In this document: positions 1-5,765 of the stretch, piece after piece
How positions within the stretch are numbered: position 1 is the first letter of the stretch
Layout of the letters: the number at the start of each line of letters is the position of its first letter
NCBI GenBank assembly: GCA_024636425.1
Contig: JAGXHB010000183.1
Span: forward strand, 1 to 5,765
DNA: 5,765 nucleotides
Source of the DNA: Roseobacter sp.
GTDB taxonomy: Bacteria > Pseudomonadota > Alphaproteobacteria > Rhodobacterales > Rhodobacteraceae
Direction: 5' to 3'
Position numbers and translations under genes: made by a program
Notes under the pieces: model-generated
What the model saw: only the letters and a program-made list of their open reading frames with translations
Databases searched by the model: none
What the model was told of the DNA's origin: nothing

Positions 1-643
1 GGACTATCTCTATGGCACCCGACCCCAAAGCCTGGTTTCTGCGGCGCAAATGGGGACAATCGAGTTCCATATCTGGGGTGCGCGCACCGACCGTCTGGAC
101 CGGCCCGACCGGCTGGTGTTCGATCTCGACCCTGACGAAGCGCTGGACTGGAGCGATGTATGCGACGCAGCCTTTGATGTCCGTGATACTCTCGACCGGC
201 TTGGCCTGAAGGCTGGTGCGATCGTGACCGGGGGCAAGGGGGTGCATGTCTGGATGCCGCTGCGCCGGTCGCGCGGATGGGAGACGGTCAAACTTTTCGC
301 AAAGACCTTTGCCCATGTCATGGCAGACAAATGGCCCGACCGCTATACCGCCACGATGTCAAAGAAAAAGCGCGAAGGTCGAATATTCATCGATTGGCTG
401 CGCAACGAACGTGGCGCGACCGCCATAGCACCCTATGCGCTGCGCGCACGCAAAGGTGCCCCCGTGGCAGTGCCGGTCACTTGGGAAGAACTGCAGCACC
501 TGAAAGCACCCAACACCTTCCGTATGGCTGATATGGAAGAACGGATGCAGACGCCCTGCCCCGCCCTTGAACAGCAAAAAAGCATGCAGTCTCTGACGAA
601 CGATGTGATCGAGAGGCTGCAAAGCTGGGCCAACGAAGTCTGA
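1..643 (+). CDS. ligD: LigD polymerase (primase-like) domain, C-terminal part; 5' end outside window
   Basis: This is the end of the LigD polymerase domain, an archaeo-eukaryotic-primase-type nucleotidyltransferase that fills gaps and adds nucleotides at broken DNA ends during Ku/LigD non-homologous end joining. The reading frame is open from base 2 and gives 213 residues before TGA at 641-643. The ATG at 50 is internal, because family-like sequence (DYLYGTRPQSLVSAAQ) precedes it. Visible family motifs are VFDLDPDE, whose two metal-binding aspartates are encoded at 122-124 and 128-130, a GGKGVHVWMPL nucleotide-binding loop from about 230, and FIDWLRNERGATAIAPYA from about 386, which carries the third metal aspartate. 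The catalytic core therefore looks intact. The N-terminal part of this domain and any ligase or phosphoesterase domains would lie to the left, so the window cannot tell a full-length LigD from a stand-alone LigD-type polymerase. No Ku gene is visible. The gene is convergent with the glycosyltransferase operon. Confidence 0.93.
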   Translation, partial: DYLYGTRPQSLVSAAQMGTIEFHIWGARTDRLDRPDRLVFDLDPDEALDWSDVCDAAFDVRDTLDRLGLKAGAIVTGGKGVHVWMPLRRSRGWETVKLFAKTFAHVMADKWPDRYTATMSKKKREGRIFIDWLRNERGATAIAPYALRARKGAPVAVPVTWEELQHLKAPNTFRMADMEERMQTPCPALEQQKSMQSLTNDVIERLQSWANEV

Positions 644-676
644 GCTAACCGGCGGGTCCCGCAATTTATGCCTATC
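644..676. other. 33-bp convergent intergenic gap without a clear terminator
   Basis: This short gap separates the stop codons of the LigD gene and the last gene of the minus-strand operon. It holds a GC-rich near-palindrome, GCGGGTCCCGC at 652-662, but the palindrome leaves no real loop and no T-run follows on either strand. I therefore do not call an intrinsic terminator. Termination may rely on Rho or on the convergent arrangement itself. Confidence 0.6.
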
Positions 677-1684
677 TTATCGTATCTCAGATACCTGTGG
701 AGCAGCGCCTTCAGTCTGGACCATCGCGTCTTTCTTGATCCCGGCAGTTTTATCCAGCGCATCGCGGGCTGCCTTGATCCGTTCGATCAGATGTTGAAGC
801 CGCTTGATTTCGTGCGGCAAGTCAGCGGGGCGCAGCCGCTTCGTATCAGGCGTGTCCGGCGGCCACGACGCCAACCGTCCGCCCTTTGCACCTTCAATCA
901 GATCGGCAACAGGCGGAAGCGCTTCGTCTACAAGATAGTTCACGCCCGCCAGACGCTGTCGCAAAGCATCAGCCATGCCACCCGCTGCCCGTCCTTGCAA
1001 ACGGCATGATGCATGGATCCGGACATCGTCGGCGTGACGCACACGGAACCCCGCGTTGCGCACCCGTCGGATGAAATCGCGGTCTTCTCCCCTTCGCAGA
1101 TCCGCAAACCCACCGATCGATTGCCAGACCGACGCCCGACAGGCGAGACTGGCACCCGCCGCCTCGCCATGATGGGGATATGGGTTGTAGCTTTCAGGAG
1201 AAATCAGACTGTAGAACAGGATCACCAAATCGCGGTAAATGGCTTCGTTCATCCCTTCGGTCGAGGGCATATGCGACAGGATCGCCGTTTCGGACGGAAT
1301 CGGGTCTATGCCACCGCAAACGACATCGACCTCTGACAGGTGATTGCAGTTCCTTGCGATCCAATCGGGTGTCACGACGCAATCCGCGTCCGTGGTCATC
1401 AAAATCTGAATGTCTGGATAGTTTGTCATTGCATGAACGCATCCGCGTTGCCGGGCTTCACCCACCCCCTGAGAGGGGGGCAATGTGCAATCCAGAAGCT
1501 CGAACCTGCCACGAGGAATGATACCTTGAGCAAGACGCACCGTTTGATCGGTGCAGTTATTGGCGACAACCACCACAAGAACCCCCTGATCAATTTGCGG
1601 AGCCAACGCAGAGAGGCAAGTCACAATGCGCCTTTCCTCGTTGCGTGCCGGAATGATCACAGCGGTTGTGAATGCATCTTTCAT
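677..1684 (-). CDS. GT2 family glycosyltransferase with helical C-terminal extension
   Basis: This is a predicted GT-A fold, family 2 glycosyltransferase of 335 residues that transfers a sugar from a nucleotide-sugar donor. Donor and acceptor are unknown. Residues 7-17 form the first strand and loop (AVIIPARNEE), followed by VVVVANNCTDQT at about 37-48. The metal-binding DAD lies at 99-101 (TTDADC), then GEAAGASLACR at 173-183, and GEDRDF at 199-204 supplies the probable catalytic acid. No signal peptide or membrane segment is evident, so it is probably cytosolic or peripheral. From about residue 235 it continues with roughly 100 residues beyond the GT-A core, rich in charged, probably helical sequence (for example EIKRLQHLIERIKAARDALD). 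The frame stays open 59 codons upstream, but the start at 1684 is preferred: it has a strong Shine-Dalgarno sequence, forms an ATGA overlap with the methyltransferase stop, and begins just before the catalytic fold. It is the last gene of the operon. Confidence 0.9.
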   Translation of the reverse strand: MKDAFTTAVIIPARNEERRIVTCLSALAPQIDQGVLVVVVANNCTDQTVRLAQGIIPRGRFELLDCTLPPSQGVGEARQRGCVHAMTNYPDIQILMTTDADCVVTPDWIARNCNHLSEVDVVCGGIDPIPSETAILSHMPSTEGMNEAIYRDLVILFYSLISPESYNPYPHHGEAAGASLACRASVWQSIGGFADLRRGEDRDFIRRVRNAGFRVRHADDVRIHASCRLQGRAAGGMADALRQRLAGVNYLVDEALPPVADLIEGAKGGRLASWPPDTPDTKRLRPADLPHEIKRLQHLIERIKAARDALDKTAGIKKDAMVQTEGAAPQVSEIR

Positions 1685-2250
1685 CGGTTTTCCTCCTGCC
1701 CCAGACGGCGGTCGATCCGGTAGTCCGGCGTTGTTTTGATGTTTGTGAAAGCGAAGGTCGGCCCGAGCGACTGAATGAAGACTTGCAAGGCGTCTTCGCC
1801 CTGCAAGATGTGTCCGGTCTCGCCCAGGTAGGTGACACAGATAATTTCGGCGTGCGGCCACCGCCGCCAGATTTGTGCGGCAAGCGTGTCGATGTCCGCC
1901 TCATCCAGAAAGTAAAGAATTTCGGAAAGGATGATGAGGTCATGATCCCCGTCAGGAAGGCTGCAGGGGAACATTTTGTGAATGAAACGCGCATCTGGCA
2001 CCGCCTGACGTGCCGCAAGAACCGCACGCTCGACACCGTCAATGCCAACATAGCTGTTACAGAGTGGCGCAAGACGCTCAGCCAGTGCGCCGTTTCCGCA
2101 CCCGAACTCGACCGCGGAGGCATATCGTTCTCGCCCAAGCGCGTCGCGGGTCGCACTGAATTTTTCCTGTTCGTAGGCGCTGGTGTGAAACCCCCAGGGA
2201 TCGGCGGTTTCCAGATACTTCTTCTCCAGCTCGTTCAGGGTCACGGACAT
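1681..2250 (-). CDS. NodS-like class I SAM-dependent methyltransferase
   Basis: This is a 189-residue Rossmann-fold methyltransferase, predicted to use S-adenosylmethionine to methylate a small molecule or glycan. Motif I is VEFGCGNGA at about residues 47-55. The acidic residue that would bind the ribose is in VGIDGVE (D71), and the motif IV/post-motif region is LIILSEILYFLDEADI at about 105-120. The N-terminal ADPWGFHTSAYEQEKF signature at about 16-31 resembles NodS and related proteins (DPW-F-TS-YE--K). NodS N-methylates the deacetylated glucosamine of Nod factors. Substrate transfer to this protein is inference only. The length fits the family (around 200 residues). The start at 2250 has a GAGGTG site 5 nt upstream. 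The gene overlaps the end of the deacetylase gene by 10 nt and overlaps the next gene by ATGA, which places it firmly in the operon. Confidence 0.87.
   Translation of the reverse strand: MSVTLNELEKKYLETADPWGFHTSAYEQEKFSATRDALGRERYASAVEFGCGNGALAERLAPLCNSYVGIDGVERAVLAARQAVPDARFIHKMFPCSLPDGDHDLIILSEILYFLDEADIDTLAAQIWRRWPHAEIICVTYLGETGHILQGEDALQVFIQSLGPTFAFTNIKTTPDYRIDRRLGQEENR
1691..1697 (-). promoter_or_regulatory. Shine-Dalgarno site of the GT2 gene
   Basis: On the minus strand this reads AGGAGGA, a near-perfect ribosome binding site 6 nt before the ATG at 1684-1682. It lies inside the last codons of the methyltransferase gene. It decides the start of the glycosyltransferase against the longer open frame upstream. 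Confidence 0.85.
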
Positions 2251-2966
2251 TGCTGCACCTCAAAGTAGATTTCGTCTTCTTCGCAAAAACGGCGGATCAT
2301 CTCCTGCTCCAGACAAAAGCCTGACGGCGCATCCAGCACGACTTGGCCGAGTTGACTTTGATGCGCGTTGAGAGCATCAGCCTTTCTTTGGCAATGGCGC
2401 GCCGTTTCAAAATGCACCAGCGGCCAGTCCCCATGCAGCGCCTTGAAATCCGGCTCGTCCCAACGGGCCCAGACGGGATAGAAAAACAGGCGGAGCGATG
2501 GGCAAAGCGCAGCGACGCGACGCGCAATATCAGCCGTCGCCTTGTGATCGGCATGGTGATCAACCGGAGAGGCAGAAAACAGACGGTCTGCGCCGAGCTC
2601 TCTGCAGATTGTGGCAATCCTTTCGGCGATAGGATGCGGGTCATAGTTGCGCAGCTCGCCGTCAGGATAGCCCAGCCACGTCATGTCACCCTCACGACCA
2701 CCCAACCGTTCTATGGCTTCGACAAGCTCTTGGTCGCGCAGTATGGCGAGCCTGTCGGAAGGCCATTGCACAGAGCCAGGATGGGACGCGGACCCGTCGG
2801 TCATACAGACGACATGCGCGCCCGCCGTTTGGAACGCCGTCGCAAGAAGACCACCGCAGCCTAGCGTTTCATCGTCAGGATGCGGCGCGAGAACAACGAT
2901 GGGATTGGCCCCAAGCAGATCCTTTGCCGCTTGGCTCGTGCGGGCTGTAAAAAGATCCCCCATCAT
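2241..2966 (-). CDS. PIG-L/LmbE-family zinc-dependent N-deacetylase
   Basis: This is a predicted metal-dependent deacetylase of 241 residues from the PIG-L/LmbE family. Members remove acetyl groups from N-acetylglucosamine-containing lipids, mycothiol and bacillithiol precursors, antibiotics and other glycans. The zinc motif APHPDDE lies at residues 27-33 (H29 and D32 as ligands, D31 as the likely general base). It is followed by MTDGSASHPGS at about 55-65, WLGYPDGEL at about 97-105, and the second metal motif in DHHADHKAT at 136-144 (HADH, equivalent to the usual HPDH). The catalytic set therefore looks complete. There is no signal peptide, so it is likely cytoplasmic. Starts are ambiguous: a TTG at 2981 and tandem ATGs at 2966 and 2963. 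I chose 2966 because its ATG forms an ATGA overlap with the stop of the preceding gene, as at other junctions here. The natural substrate is unknown, but the neighbours (glycosyltransferases, methyltransferase) suggest an N-acetylated sugar. Confidence 0.9.
   Translation of the reverse strand: MMGDLFTARTSQAAKDLLGANPIVVLAPHPDDETLGCGGLLATAFQTAGAHVVCMTDGSASHPGSVQWPSDRLAILRDQELVEAIERLGGREGDMTWLGYPDGELRNYDPHPIAERIATICRELGADRLFSASPVDHHADHKATADIARRVAALCPSLRLFFYPVWARWDEPDFKALHGDWPLVHFETARHCQRKADALNAHQSQLGQVVLDAPSGFCLEQEMIRRFCEEDEIYFEVQQCP
2256..2261 (-). promoter_or_regulatory. Shine-Dalgarno site of the methyltransferase gene
   Basis: The minus strand reads GAGGTG, 5 nt before the ATG at 2250-2248 and inside the deacetylase coding sequence. 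It supports this start and the 10-nt gene overlap. Confidence 0.7.
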
Positions 2967-4021
2967 GGCATGACATCCCAAAGGGTTTGGGCCTCAAAAA
3001 CATGCTTCCCCACACGTAGAAGCAACGCATCGCGTGCGGCTTGCCTCAGGTAAACCGCAAGATCACGCGCCATCCGACCGCTTTGACTGGTCTTGTCGAA
3101 ATGGATCAGGCCAAGGCTTTGCTCCGATGCCGTGATTGCCTGAAGACCGATTTCTTCAGTCAAGAGCCTTGCTGAGGCGGACAGGGCAACCGCACGTTCA
3201 GGGGTTTTGCGTGCCGCATCGCTTTCTGCGAACTCGGCCGCGCGCCGCGTCAGTTCCTCTGCAGCAAGGGCGCGCATGACAAGCGGGGTCAAACGGATCA
3301 ACTGCGCCTCGGCGTCCAGCCGGCCCATGTCGGCCAACTGCCCCGAGACCGTTTCGACAAGCCCTATTGTCGCGCCGAGTTGCAGCGCGGCGATCCGCCA
3401 GACACCACCGATGAACGTGGGCTCCGTCATGTAGCTGTCGGGCGGGCCAATCCACATCACCGCGTCGCTGCTGATCCCGGTGAACTCAAACGCGCCGGAT
3501 CGGGTCGCCCGCATTCCGGACATGGACCACCTGTCGCTGTCCTGACGACAGGTTTCACGGACATTCACCAATCCAAGCTGCGTTGTAGATGCCACATCGA
3601 CTGACACCAGCGCATGCGTAACCGTGCCCAAGCCGGAGGAGTAGATTTTAGATCCACACAAAGTGCCGGTCTCTGTATCAAGCCGCAGCGGATCGGCACC
3701 GTCAGCACCCCAGACCCCCAAAAATGCGTCCTGTTCCAAGGTCGCGTTTACCTCGCGCCTTTGATTCTCGGTGCCGAGTAGTTCGATCAGGCGCAGCGCG
3801 TTGACATGCCCCTCGAGCAGACGAGCGACAGATAGATTGACGCTGGCGACCTTGGCGAGACATCGCGCGGTCGTCCGCGGGCTCGCGTTGCCGCTGTCCC
3901 TCAAGTGCCCTGCGTGTCTGAGCAAACTGATGGACGGTCCAATACAAGCGCCCTCGTCTTCCAAGGCTGCATTGGTGCGGAGTGTGTCCAGCAAGGCGAC
4001 AGTCGGGAGAAGCGTATTCAT
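2963..4021 (-). CDS. Acyl-CoA dehydrogenase-fold protein, divergent
   Basis: This 352-residue protein has the layout of the acyl-CoA dehydrogenase superfamily, flavoproteins that oxidise acyl-CoA or acyl-carrier thioesters, or in some branches hydroxylate substrates. It has an N-terminal helical part, a middle beta domain with WGADGADPLRL (about 104-114), GSKIYSSGLGTVTHALVSV (about 123-141) and WSMSGMRATRSGAFEFTGI (about 165-183, the usual W-V-GMRAT-SG--F block), then a C-terminal helical bundle. The usual C-terminal GGTSE/EGT segment carrying the catalytic glutamate is not recognisable. The matching region reads GRMARDLAVYLRQAARDALL (about 315-334). The protein is somewhat shorter than the typical 380 or so residues. 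I chose ATG 4021, 4 nt after the preceding stop. An in-frame ATG at 4078 would add 19 residues and overlap that gene, and neither has a strong ribosome binding site. It could be a true dehydrogenase, an oxidase or monooxygenase-like member, or an inactive paralogue. Confidence 0.82.
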   Translation of the reverse strand: MNTLLPTVALLDTLRTNAALEDEGACIGPSISLLRHAGHLRDSGNASPRTTARCLAKVASVNLSVARLLEGHVNALRLIELLGTENQRREVNATLEQDAFLGVWGADGADPLRLDTETGTLCGSKIYSSGLGTVTHALVSVDVASTTQLGLVNVRETCRQDSDRWSMSGMRATRSGAFEFTGISSDAVMWIGPPDSYMTEPTFIGGVWRIAALQLGATIGLVETVSGQLADMGRLDAEAQLIRLTPLVMRALAAEELTRRAAEFAESDAARKTPERAVALSASARLLTEEIGLQAITASEQSLGLIHFDKTSQSGRMARDLAVYLRQAARDALLLRVGKHVFEAQTLWDVMP

Positions 4022-4025
4022 GTTG

Positions 4026-5123
4026 TCATCCCGAAAGCCTTGCCGCTGAAGAAGAGAGGCGAGGGCTTTCACCCGCATTTTGGTAAAGATCTGAACCCCC
4101 GCTGCGCAACGGCTTTGGTCCGACCATTTCCAGCAGCTTTTGCCGCCATATCTGCGCAACATTGCAAAGCCTGAATTCCGGATGGGTGGTGACCGTCGGA
4201 AACTGGGATTGCCATTGGCGTATCCGGCTTTCCAGTTGGTCCAGATCGGTGCCGTCGATCAGTTGATCCGCCCCGCAGACCACCTCGTCATTTGCACCCA
4301 GCCCCTTTTGCACCAAAACCGGCGTGCCTACCGCATTCGCCTCGGCGATTACCAGACCAAAGGTTTCGGCAAAGCTGCTTTGCGGGAAGAACAGACAGAG
4401 CGACCGACGCATCCGGGCGATCAGCCGGTCATGCGGCAACGACCCTCGCAGCCAGACACCGTCCGGAATCCTGCCAACGTCCCAAGGAAGATAGCCGGGG
4501 TCCGCAACCTCAAGCGTCAGGTCGGGTAGTCTTTCACGCAGGGCTTCGAACTGTCGCAGAACTTGCGCAAGACCCTTGTGGGGCGAACTGCTGAACAACA
4601 GGCGGTTCGGGTCGCGTGGGGTTTCGTCAGCGGTCAGGTCGTCGGCAATCGGGTTCCAGATATGCCCGATGCTGGGTAACGCCCCAGACGACAGGAACGC
4701 CTCAAGCTGTTGCGCGTGGCTTTGCGAGACGCAGATGACGTTTATATTCGCTTCTGCCAGCGCTCGTCCCATATGCCGGTTGTGCCGACCGGGGTGAACA
4801 TGAAGCCAGACAGAGATCGGAACATCAGGGTGAAAGCGCCGCAGCCGGCAAGCAACCTTCCACGAATTGATTACCAGAAACACCTGACAAGGACTGTCCT
4901 TAAATGCATTCTCCAGCGGCTGCACTGCACAGGTTTCGGGGCCGCCGCATGCTTTCGCCTTGGCCTGAAACAACTGAAACCGGAAGTCATCCTGCAAGGC
5001 ATCAGTGATTTTCAGCACGGTCGCCTCTGTTCCGCCCAAGGGCTGGGTCGGGCAGATGCCCAGACCGTAAGATGCGGGGCTACACGGATCCACGATGCCG
5101 ATCGTCGGGCGGAACAGCCTCAT
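4026..5123 (-). CDS. GT4-like (GT-B fold) glycosyltransferase
   Basis: This is a 365-residue predicted retaining glycosyltransferase with the two-domain GT-B fold (GT4/"group 1" type). The N-terminal domain contains QPLGGTEATVLK at about 27-38, a glycine-rich acceptor-side loop, and VWLHVHPGRH and VICVSQSHAQQL in the middle. The C-terminal nucleotide-sugar domain has FSSSPHKGLAQVL at about 177-189 (the SP-KG donor loop) and the E-x7-E signature ETFGLVIAE at 253-261 in FPQSSFAETFGLVIAEANAVGTPVL. These are intact, so it is probably active. The donor cannot be told. The start at 5123 is supported by a strong GGGAGG site and by an ATGA overlap with the upstream gene. The last 30 or so residues, after LLEMVG, are Ser/Arg/Gly-rich and look like a non-conserved tail. 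The gene ends 4 nt before the acyl-CoA dehydrogenase-like gene. Confidence 0.9.
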   Translation of the reverse strand: MRLFRPTIGIVDPCSPASYGLGICPTQPLGGTEATVLKITDALQDDFRFQLFQAKAKACGGPETCAVQPLENAFKDSPCQVFLVINSWKVACRLRRFHPDVPISVWLHVHPGRHNRHMGRALAEANINVICVSQSHAQQLEAFLSSGALPSIGHIWNPIADDLTADETPRDPNRLLFSSSPHKGLAQVLRQFEALRERLPDLTLEVADPGYLPWDVGRIPDGVWLRGSLPHDRLIARMRRSLCLFFPQSSFAETFGLVIAEANAVGTPVLVQKGLGANDEVVCGADQLIDGTDLDQLESRIRQWQSQFPTVTTHPEFRLCNVAQIWRQKLLEMVGPKPLRSGGSDLYQNAGESPRLSSSAARLSG

Positions 5124-5765
5124 TCTGCGGCCCTCCCCTGATGGGGAAGTGAATGACAAGACAGGATGCGGGCAACGGCCTGTGACGTCTCATCGGACAT
5201 TGGCATCTGCCGGCGCGACAGGGCACCCGGGTTGCTGACAAAGCTGATGGCCAAATCGGGCAGATCGACCGGCACCGGGCTGACCATGCCGGTGCGCCGC
5301 CATTCCGCGACCTTGGCCCAAACCAGTTGGCGGTCGCCGCGCCGCTGCGCACTGTCGTAATCCGACACCGCAGACTGGGTCAGACTGTCAGCGGTTTCAA
5401 TTTTGGTCAGCAGAAGTTCAGGGATCACCCAGACGACCGCGCCATTCAGGATCAGACGATTGCGAAATTCGCGATCTTCTTCGATACAATCCTCAAACCC
5501 GCCATGCAGCGCAAACATGTCGTGACGAAAGAGCCCTGAATTTATATGGGTCCAGTCACCGGGCACTTCCGATCCCATTTGCAGGTTTGGAAAGATGTCA
5601 TCGACCAGCGACAAGCTACGGCGGATTTCGACCTGCCGACCGTCAGGCAAGACCAATGCATGATGCGTGAGAACGACATCCGCATCCATTTGGCCACCCG
5701 GTTCGCGCCCGACCATTTGCCAATTCAGACAGTCATCTGCACGAATATCCCGCCGGTTCAACACC
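5120..5765 (-). CDS. GT2-like glycosyltransferase, C-terminal part; 5' end outside window
   Basis: The frame is open to the right edge and gives about 214 residues ending in TGA at 5122-5120. The GTG at 5764-5762 is in frame, but I read it as an internal valine, since the sequence starts inside a domain. The most diagnostic stretch is HINSGLFRHDMFALHGGF followed by EEDREFRNRL. This matches the acceptor-side half of GT-A family 2 enzymes (an SG--FR---F---GGF segment, then ED-EF--R with the catalytic acid). The nucleotide-binding first strand and the canonical DxD are not in view and would lie to the right. MDADVVLTHHALVLPDGR looks like the strand after the DxD. The C-terminal 90 residues or so are less conserved. 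It is the most upstream visible gene of the operon and overlaps the next gene by ATGA. The family call is moderately sure and the substrate is unknown. Confidence 0.75.
   Translation of the reverse strand, partial: VLNRRDIRADDCLNWQMVGREPGGQMDADVVLTHHALVLPDGRQVEIRRSLSLVDDIFPNLQMGSEVPGDWTHINSGLFRHDMFALHGGFEDCIEEDREFRNRLILNGAVVWVIPELLLTKIETADSLTQSAVSDYDSAQRRGDRQLVWAKVAEWRRTGMVSPVPVDLPDLAISFVSNPGALSRRQMPMSDETSQAVARILSCHSLPHQGRAAE
5132..5137 (-). promoter_or_regulatory. Shine-Dalgarno site of the GT4-like gene
   Basis: The minus strand reads GGGAGG within a purine-rich GGGGAGGG run, 8 nt before the ATG at 5123-5121. It lies in the last codons of the upstream glycosyltransferase gene. It fixes this start against the in-frame alternative 12 codons upstream. 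Confidence 0.75.

Larger units (their letters stand above)
677..5765 (-). other. Six-gene co-directional operon for glycoconjugate assembly and tailoring
   Basis: All six minus-strand genes abut or overlap: ATGA at 5123-5120, a 4-nt gap at 4025-4022, ATGA at 2966-2963, a 10-nt overlap at 2250-2241 and ATGA at 1684-1681. No space is left for internal promoters or terminators between genes, so a single transcript entering from the right edge is the simplest reading. The order is GT2-like, GT4-like, acyl-CoA dehydrogenase-like, PIG-L deacetylase, NodS-like methyltransferase, GT2. A joint role in making one modified glycan or glycolipid is inferred from gene content and packing alone. Confidence 0.8.

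Noticed and set aside
652..662. GC-rich near-palindrome GCGGGTCCCGC as a possible terminator
   Set aside because: The arms leave only a single central base as loop and no T-run follows on either strand, so it does not meet the form of an intrinsic terminator.
433..762. Minus-strand open frame spanning the end of the LigD gene and the intergenic gap
   Set aside because: Low-quality composition, overlaps two well-supported genes, and has no motif. It cannot be a coding extension of the operon, because the GT2 gene stops at 677 in another frame.
1465..1479. Inverted repeat CCCCCT-GAG-AGGGGG inside the GT2 gene
   Set aside because: A six-pair stem with a 3-nt loop, but within coding sequence for a conserved region and without a T-run. 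Probably a codon-driven coincidence, although it could form a local mRNA hairpin.
1685..1861. Longer N-terminus (59 extra residues) for the GT2 glycosyltransferase
   Set aside because: The extra residues are Arg/His-rich with no fold signature, overlap the methyltransferase 3' end, and are beaten by the strong AGGAGG site and ATGA overlap at 1684.
1672..2268. Plus-strand open frame of 198 codons opposite the methyltransferase gene
   Set aside because: It lies wholly antisense to a gene with clear SAM-binding motifs, has no recognisable domain, and is the kind of long shadow frame expected in GC-rich DNA.
2343..2864. Plus-strand open frame of 173 codons opposite the deacetylase gene
   Set aside because: Arg-rich translation with no family signature, antisense to the intact HPDDE/HADH deacetylase. 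It is a shadow frame.
1..5765. CRISPR arrays, tRNA/rRNA genes, insertion sequences, attachment sites
   Set aside because: No regularly spaced direct repeats, cloverleaf sequence, transposase motifs or terminal inverted repeats were seen on either strand.

Overview
The window looks like chromosomal DNA from a GC-rich alphaproteobacterium. A Rhodobacterales-type relative is my best guess from base composition, protein style and gene content, but no taxonomic marker is present. All of it is dense protein-coding sequence. I see no RNA gene, mobile element, CRISPR array or long intergenic region.

Left part (1-643, + strand): the 3' end of a gene for the polymerase (primase-like) domain of LigD, the bacterial non-homologous end-joining protein. 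The DxD metal motif, the GGKG loop and the FIDWLRN motif are intact. Its 5' part lies outside the window. It runs convergently into the next gene with only 33 bp between the two stop codons.

Right part (677-5765, - strand): six tightly packed co-directional genes, almost certainly one transcript whose promoter lies beyond the right edge. In transcription order they are: the C-terminal part of a family-2-like glycosyltransferase (5765-5120), a GT4-like glycosyltransferase (5123-4026), an acyl-CoA dehydrogenase-fold protein (4021-2963), a PIG-L/LmbE-type zinc deacetylase (2966-2241), a NodS-like SAM methyltransferase (2250-1681) and a second GT2 glycosyltransferase (1684-677). Three junctions are ATGA stop/start overlaps, one is a 10-nt overlap and one is a 4-nt gap, so the genes are probably translationally coupled.

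The gene mix (three glycosyltransferases, an N-deacetylase type, a small-molecule methyltransferase and a flavin acyl-CoA dehydrogenase-like enzyme) suggests a pathway that builds and tailors a small glycoconjugate. The combination of GT2, N-deacetylase and NodS-like methyltransferase resembles the logic of the Nod-factor backbone enzymes NodC, NodB and NodS. The deacetylase here belongs to an unrelated fold, however, and no NodA-like acyltransferase is visible. The product is unknown. This operon is the most interesting part of the window.
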